Below, in pieces: positions 57,606 through 64,000 of a stretch of 64,000 bases of DNA (positions are counted from its first letter, which is position 1; each line of letters starts with the position of its first letter). The DNA is taken from positions 564,731-628,730 of the forward strand of contig CAVPHY010000024.1 of the NCBI GenBank assembly GCA_963704855.1, in the 5' to 3' direction. This DNA comes from SZUA-36 sp963704855 (lineage in GTDB: Bacteria; Pseudomonadota; Gammaproteobacteria; Xanthomonadales; SZUA-36). The notes under the pieces were generated by a model, which saw nothing but the letters and a program-made list of their open reading frames with translations, ran no database searches and had not been told where the DNA came from. The position numbers were made by a program, and so were the translations under genes.

Positions 57606-58506
57606 GGGTCCGGTGTTGGCGGTAGCAACGATGGCCAGTTCGAAAGTAAATCGCGGGATACGCGAAGTCCCAGGGTTGTTGCCAGCCGGCCCAGTAGACT
57701 GGGATGCGCGCAGATTCGCCGGGAAGGAGCCGGCCGGGTTGTTCGCCGCTGGCCAGGAACTGGACGTTGTTGGCGAAGCCCTCGGGAACCGCCGTCGTCC
57801 AGAAACCTTGAGACAGGCGGGAGGCGTCGAGGGTCAGGAGCGCGGCTTCGCGTCCGTTCTGCGAGGGCGTGAGACTCAGGAGCGGCGCGGGCATGGCGAC
57901 GCTGCCGGTGTTGGCGTATTCGACGTAGATCGTGGCCAGTTGGTGATAGCCCACGGTCGACGGGACGATCACCTGAGTTTCCAAATGCGGTTCGCCGCCC
58001 GGGAGCATTTCAAACGCCCCGGGCAGTTCGGCGGACGGTCCGTCCGAGCGGGTGACCCGCACGGTGTAGACGCCGGCTGGAATCGTCCCGGCAGTGAAAG
58101 TGGCGGTGATCCGGGAAAACGAATCGACTTCGACGCTCCGGGCCTCGTGGGCCGTACCGGCCGGGTCCACGAGCTGCACGGTGGCCGATGAGTCGAACCC
58201 TGCACCCTGCAGGATCATGACCGTGTCCTCGCTGCTGCCATGGACACGGGGCGAAACCGAGGCCAGCAGGACGGGCGAAGCGGTGGCGAGCAGGCTATAA
58301 TCCTGCGGGCCGGGAACGAAGTCGGCGTAGACCAGCACGTACCAGATCCCCGGCGCGGCCCTAGGAATCAGCGCTTGATGAAACGCGGCGGCCGCCGGCT
58401 CGGACCGGTGGTCGTAGTCCATGCGGGTTGGAGGGCTGCCGAGTTTCAGATAAAGTTCTCTTCCGGCTGGCTGAACCGGGTGTCTGACCTCCAATCCCCG
58501 GGTCAA
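57352..58506 (-). CDS. Giant protein segment 3: IPT/TIG and CARDB-like domains
   Basis: The open segment contains an IPT/TIG-type domain (LLASVSPRVHGSSEDTVMIL, GAGFDSSATVQLVDPAGTAH) and a CARDB-like domain (VIVPSTVGYHQLATIYVEYA, NTGSVAMPAPLLSLTPSQNG). From about 57640 the in-frame text becomes unrelated (RTGHRCYRQHRTHG) and the true chain continues in another frame. Confidence 0.72.
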   Translation of the reverse strand: MTRGLEVRHPVQPAGRELYLKLGSPPTRMDYDHRSEPAAAAFHQALIPRAAPGIWYVLVYADFVPGPQDYSLLATASPVLLASVSPRVHGSSEDTVMILQGAGFDSSATVQLVDPAGTAHEARSVEVDSFSRITATFTAGTIPAGVYTVRVTRSDGPSAELPGAFEMLPGGEPHLETQVIVPSTVGYHQLATIYVEYANTGSVAMPAPLLSLTPSQNGREAALLTLDASRLSQGFWTTAVPEGFANNVQFLASGEQPGRLLPGESARIPVYWAGWQQPWDFAYPAIYFRTGHRCYRQHRTHGLAFTERRLYVPIGHCRGLGSDFRESNHSNWQILGETMSQCWSRNATYLGSLGFNVTDVGQLFCLGGGRKPGASMRRGLGKRS

Positions 58507-59417
58507 GCGCCAACAAGCAGCGGGCTGCTTTCATCGATGACCAGTCGGTAGAGCCGCGCGTAGCCGCTGCCGGTCAGGACGCCGTTGGCCGCGACGCCCA
58601 GCCTCAGCTCGCTCTGAACAGTTTCTTGCAGGGCGAAACCGTAGGTTCCCCCTGACCGTCCGTCCGCGCCGCGAACCACGACGGTGTAATTGCCCGATGC
58701 CGGCAAGGTGACCAGTTCCGAGGAACCGGACAGTCCGGCAAACCCACTCCAGCTCGTCCGGGCCAATGAGGTCGAAAGTGACGGGCGGACCGGCGGTGTT
58801 GCGTAAGTCCAGACGCACCTGCTGCCCCTCCGATGCGGCAAAGGTCCAGCGGTCCACCGCGTAGGGCGAGCGGATCCGTCCGGCAAACGCGTCGTTGAAA
58901 AACAGAGGTTGGATCGTCGGCGTGGCGTTCCACAGGTCGATCGAGTAGTTTCCGGTCGCGCCCTCGTGACCGGGGGAGGCTCGCACCCGGACACGGTAAA
59001 CGCCGTTGGCGGTCAGGGCCACGTTTTCGAGGACCGCAAGCGCTCCGCTTCCGGCGTTTGCGGTTGTGGCGATCGGCACTCCGTCGGGTGTTTCGATTTC
59101 GATCTCCACCCAGGCGAGGAAGGGAGCGGAAGCCGGCGAGGGTTCCGCGCCCCTGGATTGACCACCAGGGTCACTGCTTGTCCGGCCCTTCCGAAAAAGG
59201 TCCATTCGTCCTGTTCCTCGGCCAGTCCGATCGAAGCGGGCGTGGGTACGTCGAAGGCCAATGGACCGCTGTCTGGAACCTGCTGAATCTCGCCGCCCAG
59301 TACTTCACCGCCCACCTGAAAAAAGCGGGCGTAGAGTGAGAGTCCGTCCAGATCCAGGGTTGCTCCGGCGGCACGTTTAGCGTGATGACATACAGCGCCT
59401 CGCGGCCCGTCGCCCAC
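58503..59417 (-). CDS. Giant protein segment 2: prepeptidase-type/Ig-like region (two frames)
   Basis: Two overlapping open frames continue the preceding region: ATLDLDGLSLYARFFQVGGE with PDSGPLAFDVPTPASIGLAE and DEWTFFGRAGQAVTLVVNPG, then FLAWVEIEIETPDGVPIATT and YSIDLWNATPTIQPLFFNDA. The last resembles a prepeptidase C-terminal-type domain (FAASEGQQVRLDLRNTAGPP). The frame changes near 59155 and 58750. Confidence 0.7.
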
Positions 59418-62173
59418 CGAGTTGTTAAGAGGTCATCCAGGCGAACATGGGCGCCGGGGACCAAGGCGATCGAGGCGTAGGCAAAGTTTCCGTCGAATCC
59501 GTCGCCCGTCGCGCCGCGATCCCGGCTCATCGCCTCGACCGCTTGCACGATTCCGGTTCCATCGAAGCGAGCGTAAAAGCCGCCAAATTGATCGTGGTTC
59601 GTGGTGTCGCCCAGGACACCGTTGGCGAAGTGAAAACTGCCGCTATCCGCTGCCGTCAACAGCCCCAAGTCGTCGATGCTCAAAGGCCCGTTAATGTCGA
59701 AAACCCCTCCATCTGTTCGAAGAATACCTTCGTTGAGCAGCGCGTCGTTCACGACAAGCGTTCCACCGGCCACACTCCGCAGCGTGCCCGCGTTTTCCAG
59801 GGGCTGGCTGAAGACGAGCGACCCGCCGGCTGCCTCGACGCTTCCCTGGTTGAGGACCGGCAGGTAGACCTTGCCATAACCCTGCAGCGTCTGGTCCGGA
59901 CCGACTGTCGCCTCCACCGCCGCTTCGCCTTCCAGGGCCGTTTCGTTGCCGTGCATCTCAATGCGTCCCGCGCCGGTCAGCTCCACGTCCTGGTCGAAGT
60001 GCAGCCGCGCCCAGCCGCCGTAGCCCGACGTGAGGTTGAGGATCCCGTCATTTTGGTACTCCCCGCCCGGCAGGTTCAGTGTGGCGTGCTGGCCCCAGGC
60101 CAGCACTTGGAGGGTGTAGCCGGCCGGCAGTCCGTGGGCGTAGTCGGCCAGAAAACGGGCCGAGGTCCCGTTGACGCGGAAGACGCCCGCGCCGGAGTCG
60201 ATCCAGGGGACGCCGTTGAGGGTCACGTCCCCGGAGAACTGGACAAAGCTGTTGGCGTCGTCGGTGGCTTCGAGGGAGCCGCCATTGACGGTGCTGTTGA
60301 CCAGCTCTACGACACCGCCATCGGCGCGGATGGTGTGGCCGGTGTTGGTCACGGTGGCGCCGCTGAAGCGGAGGGTGCTGCCCGGGCCGGCCTCCAGGTT
60401 GCCATTGGCTTCAACCAGGCCGGTCAGGGTCGTGGTTCCCAAAATCTCCACCGTCCCGCTGTTAACCAGGCCCTGACTCAATTGCACGGTACTCCCGGCC
60501 ACACTCCGCAGCGTGCCCGCGTTCTCCAGGGGTTGGCTGAAAACGAGCGACCCGCCGGCTGCCTCGACGCTTCCCTGGTTGAGGACCGGCAGGTAGACCT
60601 TGCCATAACCCTGCAGCGTCTGGTCCGGACCGACTGTCGCCTCCACCGCCGCTTCGCCTTCCAGGGCCGTTTCGTTGCCGTGCATCTCAATGCGTCCCGC
60701 GCCGGTCAGCTCCACGTCCTGGTCGAAGTGCAGCCGCGCCCAGCCGCCGTAGCCCGACGTGAGGTTGAGGATCCCGTCATTTTGGTACTCCCCGCCCGGC
60801 AGGTTCAATGTGGCGTGCTGGCCCCAGGCCAGCACTTGGAGGGTGTAGCCGGCCGGCAGTCCGTGGGCGTAGTCGGCCAGAAAACGGGCCGAGGTCCCGT
60901 TGACGCGGAAGACGCCCGCGCCGGAGTCGATCCAGGGGACGCTGTTGAGGGTCACGTCCCCGGAGAACTGGACAAAGCTGTTGGCGTCGTCGGTGGCTTC
61001 GAGGGAGCCGCCATTGACGGTGCTGTTGACCAGCTCTACGACACCGCCATCGGCGCGGATGGTGTGGCCGGTGTTGGTCACGGTGGCGCCGCTGAAGCGG
61101 AGGGTGCTGCCCGGGCCGGCCTCCAGGTTGCCATTGGCTTCAACCAGGCCGGTCAGGGTCGTGGTTCCCAAAATCTCCACCGTCCCGCTGTTAACCAGGC
61201 CCTGACTCAATTGCACGGTCCTCCCGGCCACACTCCGCAGCGTGCCCGCGTTTTCCAGGGGCTGGCTGAAGACGAGCGACCCACCGGCCGCCTCGACGCT
61301 TCCCTGGTTGAGGACCGGCAGGTAGACCTTGCCATAACCCTGCAGCGTCTGGTCCGGACCGACTGTCGCCTCCACCGCCGCTTCGCCTTCCAGGGCCGTT
61401 TCGTTGCCGTGCATCTCAATGCGTCCCGCGCCGGTCAGCTCCACGTCCTGGTCGAAGTGCAGCCGCGCCCAGCCGCCGTAGCCCGACGTGAGATTGAGGA
61501 TCCCGTCGTTTTGGTACTCCCCGCCCGGCAGGGTCAGGGTGGCGTGCTGGCCCCAGGCCAGTACTTGGAGGGTGTATCCCGCCGGCAATGCATCCGAATA
61601 GTCTGCCAGGAACCGCGCCGTGGTACCGTTTACCTGGAACACCCCGGCACCGGGATCCACCCACGGCACCCCGTTCAAGGTGATGTCCCCGACGAACTGA
61701 ACCCGGCTGTTCTCATCGTCGGTCACTTCCAGCGTGCCGCCGTTGACCGTCGTGTTCACCAACTCGACCAAACCGCCGTCGGCCACCAGCCGGTGACCGG
61801 TGTTGGCCACTGTCGCGCTGTTGAAGCGCAGGGTGCCGCCGGCCGCGGTCAGGGATCCCTCGTTCGTCACATTGCCGGAGCAGGTGAGTGTGCCGCCGGT
61901 CGCGACCCTCAGCGTATCGGTGTTCCTCAGACCGCTGATCGTGACGTTGCTGTTCACGCTGACGATTGGGTCTTCGCCGGCGGGGTCGATGACAACCTGA
62001 TACGTTTCCCCTCCCGCATTGTTGGGGACAACACCGATGTCCCACTTGCTTTCGTCCGTCCAATCACCCGAACCGCCCTGCCAACGCGCGACCGTCTGCG
62101 ACTGGGCCGCCGAACCGGCCAGCAGTATTGCAGAGATCACAAACGCCGACCTTGAGAAACCGGAAGTTGCCAT
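59171..62173 (-). CDS. Giant protein segment 1: signal peptide and pectin-lyase-like repeat region
   Basis: About 1,000 residues. A cleavable signal is followed by ARWQGGSGDWTDESKWDIGV, the start typical of autotransporter-associated beta-helix adhesins. Repeated motifs NTGHTIRADGGVVELVNSTV, AGYTLQVLAWGQHATLNLPG and GGWARLHFDQDVELTGAGR recur three times. The end passes through a region GFDGNFAYASIALVPGAHVR. The last ~60 residues after LNVPPE are out of frame; the homologous text continues in another frame. An in-frame extension to 62494 has no signal-like start. Confidence 0.8.
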   Translation of the reverse strand: MATSGFSRSAFVISAILLAGSAAQSQTVARWQGGSGDWTDESKWDIGVVPNNAGGETYQVVIDPAGEDPIVSVNSNVTISGLRNTDTLRVATGGTLTCSGNVTNEGSLTAAGGTLRFNSATVANTGHRLVADGGLVELVNTTVNGGTLEVTDDENSRVQFVGDITLNGVPWVDPGAGVFQVNGTTARFLADYSDALPAGYTLQVLAWGQHATLTLPGGEYQNDGILNLTSGYGGWARLHFDQDVELTGAGRIEMHGNETALEGEAAVEATVGPDQTLQGYGKVYLPVLNQGSVEAAGGSLVFSQPLENAGTLRSVAGRTVQLSQGLVNSGTVEILGTTTLTGLVEANGNLEAGPGSTLRFSGATVTNTGHTIRADGGVVELVNSTVNGGSLEATDDANSFVQFSGDVTLNSVPWIDSGAGVFRVNGTSARFLADYAHGLPAGYTLQVLAWGQHATLNLPGGEYQNDGILNLTSGYGGWARLHFDQDVELTGAGRIEMHGNETALEGEAAVEATVGPDQTLQGYGKVYLPVLNQGSVEAAGGSLVFSQPLENAGTLRSVAGSTVQLSQGLVNSGTVEILGTTTLTGLVEANGNLEAGPGSTLRFSGATVTNTGHTIRADGGVVELVNSTVNGGSLEATDDANSFVQFSGDVTLNGVPWIDSGAGVFRVNGTSARFLADYAHGLPAGYTLQVLAWGQHATLNLPGGEYQNDGILNLTSGYGGWARLHFDQDVELTGAGRIEMHGNETALEGEAAVEATVGPDQTLQGYGKVYLPVLNQGSVEAAGGSLVFSQPLENAGTLRSVAGGTLVVNDALLNEGILRTDGGVFDINGPLSIDDLGLLTAADSGSFHFANGVLGDTTNHDQFGGFYARFDGTGIVQAVEAMSRDRGATGDGFDGNFAYASIALVPGAHVRLDDLLTTRWATGREALYVITLNVPPEQPWIWTDSHSTPAFFRWAVKYWAARFSRFQTAVHWPSTYPRPLRSDWPRNRTNGPFSEGPDKQ
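59766..61580. repeat. Tandem 729-bp repeats (two full, one partial unit)
   Basis: Units at 59766-60494 and 60495-61223 differ at only a handful of positions (for example CCGTTGAGGG at 60222 versus CTGTTGAGGG at 60951). A third unit starts at 61224 and is near identical to about 61580 before diverging. 729 bases code for exactly 243 residues, so the frame is kept. They lie within the beta-helix region of the giant protein. Confidence 0.92.
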
Positions 62174-62639
62174 ATTGATCCTTCCTCCTCTGGTTGTGTC
62201 TTGCCGCCGGATCTCAACGCTCAAGGCGCGCTCATCGGCAGCAATCTGAATCACGTTCGGCAAAGCCGAGTATTGCAGCGGCGCGAAAGGGCGATCGAAA
62301 GGCGTATCTCCTATAGTCTTGGGCACTCGGTCTTCGATTGACAACCTCAAACCCGTTTGAAGTCCCGGAGGGCAGAGGGGCCAAGGCGCCAACCCCAATT
62401 TCTGCCTCGCATCACCCCGATCCCTCTTGCGCATTGGCCTCCATTTCCCCCGTGGGCGTGGCTTGCATGCCATCGATCCCAACTCATTGAGCACTCAACT
62501 TTCGGTAGACCTGTTTCACGGATCTATTTCTATTGACCCCATTTTTGAACCGGTCAGCAGTGGATCCCGAGCAAGAGTTTGAATAGCCGTAGCCGACCCG
62601 AACCACCAATTTTATGATCCCAAACCCAATGATGATCCT
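62174..62639. other. Gene-free region between divergent giant-protein and glycosidase genes
   Basis: About 465 bases. No convincing gene is seen. It must hold promoters for both flanking genes. TTTTTGAACCGGTCAGCAG at 62541 region has the TTGACCCCATTTTTG-like text reminiscent of the arm at 50432 but the match is short. No strong hairpin or T tract was found. Confidence 0.5.
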
Positions 62640-62642
62640 TTG

Positions 62643-64000
62643 ATGAACAGGATACTACTCGGCGCAGTCGCGGTTCTCGCGTTCAGCTTGACGGCCACAG
62701 CGTCCGACGCACCTGCCATTCCCTGCTGGCAGCCGCACGATTTCAGTTTCACCGCCACGACTCAGTCGGCGAATCCGTTCATGGTCGCCTTCTCCGCCAC
62801 GGTGACCGGGCCCGACGGCGAGACCTTCACGATGCCCGGATTTTTCGACGGCAAGGGCACCTGGAAAATTCGCGTCTCGCCGACCGCAGAGGGGCAATGG
62901 TCGCTCGTCACGAAGTCCGAACTGCCGGAACTCAACGGCAAGACGGCCGCGTTCACCTGCGTGAAGAACACGAACCCCGAAATCCACGGCGTGCTGCGCG
63001 TGGACCAGGCACATCCGTCACCATTTTATTTTCGACGACGGCACGCGCTTCTTCCTGCAGGGCTACGAATACGACTGGCTCTGGGCGCTCGACATGGACA
63101 AGCCCGGCGTGCCCACGATTGACAAGATCGCTCGATCTCATCGCCAGCCACGGGTTCAACTACGTCATCCTCAATTCCTACGCCCTACGACACCAGCTGG
63201 CGCAAAGGCAAAACCGGCCCGGACGACTACGGTCCGCCGCTCGCTGTATCCGTGGGAAGGCAGCAATGACGCGCCCGACCATACCCGGATGAACCTCGCC
63301 TACTGGCAGCATTACGACCGCGTGATGACACGCGCTGGCGGAGCGCGGCATCCAGGCGCACATGTTGATCAAGGTTTACAACAAGCAGGTCAAATGGCCG
63401 GCCCACGGCAGCGACGAGGAAAAGCTGTTCTTCCGCTGGCTCATCGCGCGCTACGCCGCGTATCCGAACCTCATCTGGGATTTTTCCAAGGAGGCGCACA
63501 ACGAGAAGGATCTCGCCTACAAGCAGGGCTGGCTGAAATGCATTCGCGCCACCGATCCCTACCATCACCTGGTGACCGTGCATGACGACGACAAGGCCAA
63601 CGACAGCGGCGCTTATGATGACCTGACCGATTTCCGCGCCGATCAGCAGCACACAAAGGTTGCGCGAAGTCGTTCTGCGCCAGCGCGAACGCCGTGCCTG
63701 GCCGGTGGTCAACGTCGAGTTTGGCTACGAACACGGTCCTGCCGGTCTGGAGGACAAAACCTATCATGTGGCTCAACCATCGGAAGAGATCATGCGCCGC
63801 GCCTGGGAAATCGCCATGGCCGGCGGCTACACTGCCTACTACTACACCTACACCGCGTGGGACGTGATCCGCCCGCTCGACGTGCCGCCGGGCTACGCGC
63901 TCTTCAAACACTTCGGCGACTTCTGGCGCTCGACGGATTACTGGCTCTTGCAGCCGACGGACAAACTCGTCAGTCGCGGCTGGTGTCGGGCCGATCCGCC
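62643..64000 (+). pseudogene. DUF5060-type secreted glycosidase, frame-broken and cut by window edge
   Basis: Starts MNRILLGAVAVLAFSLTATA at ATG 62643, a signal peptide. A DUF5060-type beta-sandwich follows (FMVAFSATVTGPDGETFTMP, GTWKIRVSPTAEGQWSLVTK). A (beta/alpha)8 catalytic domain then continues through at least five frame changes (near 63020, 63130, 63185, 63235, 63345 and 63660): FDDGTRFFLQGYEYDWLWAL, HGFNYVILNSYA, YAAYPNLIWDFSKEAHNEKD with a possible acid/base Glu, and RAWPVVNVEFGYEHGPAG with a possible nucleophile. It resembles GH140-like or DUF4038 enzymes. The end lies outside the window. Read errors and true decay are not separable. Confidence 0.72.

Larger units (their letters stand above)
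53165..62173 (-). pseudogene. Giant RHS-type surface protein (~3,000 residues), reading frame broken at nine or more points
   Basis: Read from ATG 62173, preceded by AGAGGAGGAAGG, the minus strand codes continuously but in changing frames. The order is: signal peptide (MATSGFSRSAFVISAILLAG); pectin-lyase-like repeats (62.1-59.4 kb) with three 729-base units; prepeptidase-type Ig region (59.3-58.5 kb); IPT/TIG domain (58.3-58.0); CARDB-like domain (58.0-57.65); DUF6531-like RHS start and YD repeats (57.4-55.0); RHS core LGRFCAEDPLHLAAGDLNLY; a variable tip with HEQVH (54736-54750); and a C-terminal region DPNQKIGPMGFGLAGYVDPD to RFYRLVKP. Frame changes lie near 59360, 59155, 58750, 58500, 57640, 57135, 56553, 56290 and 54480. 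Each one continues the homologous protein in another frame, so sequencing errors are plausible. Segments follow as separate entries. Confidence 0.78.

Noticed and set aside
59766..61580. Tandem repeats considered as a CRISPR array
   Set aside because: The unit is 729 bases, coding, with no short repeat-spacer pattern and no cas genes in the window.
59447..62155. A 902-codon open frame antisense to the giant protein's repeat region
   Set aside because: It mirrors the 729-bp repeats of the opposite strand, has no start-site support and no recognisable domain; long antisense frames are expected in GC-rich repeated coding DNA.
62174..62494. Upstream in-frame extension of the giant protein to 62494
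   Set aside because: ATG 62173 has a strong ribosome binding site and begins a signal peptide; the extension is Arg/Pro-rich without any pattern.

Overview
This window reads as two unrelated bacterial chromosome pieces joined inside two genes. Bases 1 to about 35,740 look gammaproteobacterial: tandem pilT/pilU, the yggS-proC-yggT cluster, exosortase H, an OmpR/histidine-kinase pair, and a central-carbon block running transketolase, gap, pgk, pyk, class I fba, aceE, aceF, lpd. Bases from about 35,745 to 64,000 look like Verrucomicrobiota, probably Opitutae-like. The signs are richer G+C codon use, a heparinase II/III enzyme, a sodium:solute symporter between two related secreted beta-propeller-like proteins, a phytanoyl-CoA-dioxygenase-like protein, a giant RHS surface protein with a C-terminus ending RFYRLVKP, and a DUF5060-type glycosidase. 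At the join, lpd (plus strand) and gltB (minus strand) are both cut mid-domain, converge, and have no mobile element between them. A misassembly is the simplest explanation, so synteny across 35.74 kb should not be interpreted.

Left piece. Bases 1-1839: aroK (partial), exosortase H, an SDR-type epimerase. Bases 2187-4244 (minus): yggT, proC, yggS. Bases 4377-6595: the retraction ATPases pilT and pilU. Bases 6837-9171: two-component system and a zinc-ribbon membrane protein. Bases 9198-11004 (minus): two unrecognised exported proteins. Bases 11153-13842: redoxin, universal stress protein, sodium:alanine symporter. Bases 14001-18238: transketolase (with one apparent indel), gap, pgk. Bases 18357-27142: an envelope island with a patatin/Omp85-type autotransporter, a large exported WF-repeat protein, two lipoproteins, an outer-membrane protein and an arylsulfatase. 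Bases 27332-35742: pyk, fba, and a pyruvate dehydrogenase operon that carries a membrane-anchored retropepsin-like protease between aceF and the lipoyl-fused lpd. Together tkt, gap, pgk, fba and pyk cover lower glycolysis/gluconeogenesis, and the PDH genes link pyruvate to acetyl-CoA.

Right piece. gltB (partial), rlmN, heparinase II/III, a small membrane protein, rpmA-rplU (minus), a frameshifted methyltransferase and a coiled-coil protein come first. A probable catabolic island follows (45.6-53.1 kb): FAD-dependent oxidoreductase, two beta-propeller-like secreted proteins flanking an SSS transporter, and a PhyH-family dioxygenase. A single ~9 kb minus-strand reading region (53.2-62.2 kb) encodes a giant surface protein: signal peptide, pectin-lyase-like region with 729-bp near-identical tandem repeats, prepeptidase-type, IPT/TIG and CARDB-like domains, RHS repeats, an HExxH-bearing tip and a C-terminal adhesion-type region. 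It is broken by at least nine frame changes. A DUF5060-type glycosidase with several frame changes runs off the right edge. The frame changes preserve homologous protein in another frame, so read error is at least as likely as true pseudogenes.

No rRNA, tRNA, CRISPR array, integrase or transposase was recognised. The least explained features are the giant RHS protein with its tandem duplication, the protease inside the PDH operon, a 48-bp perfect palindrome, and two long inverted repeats.
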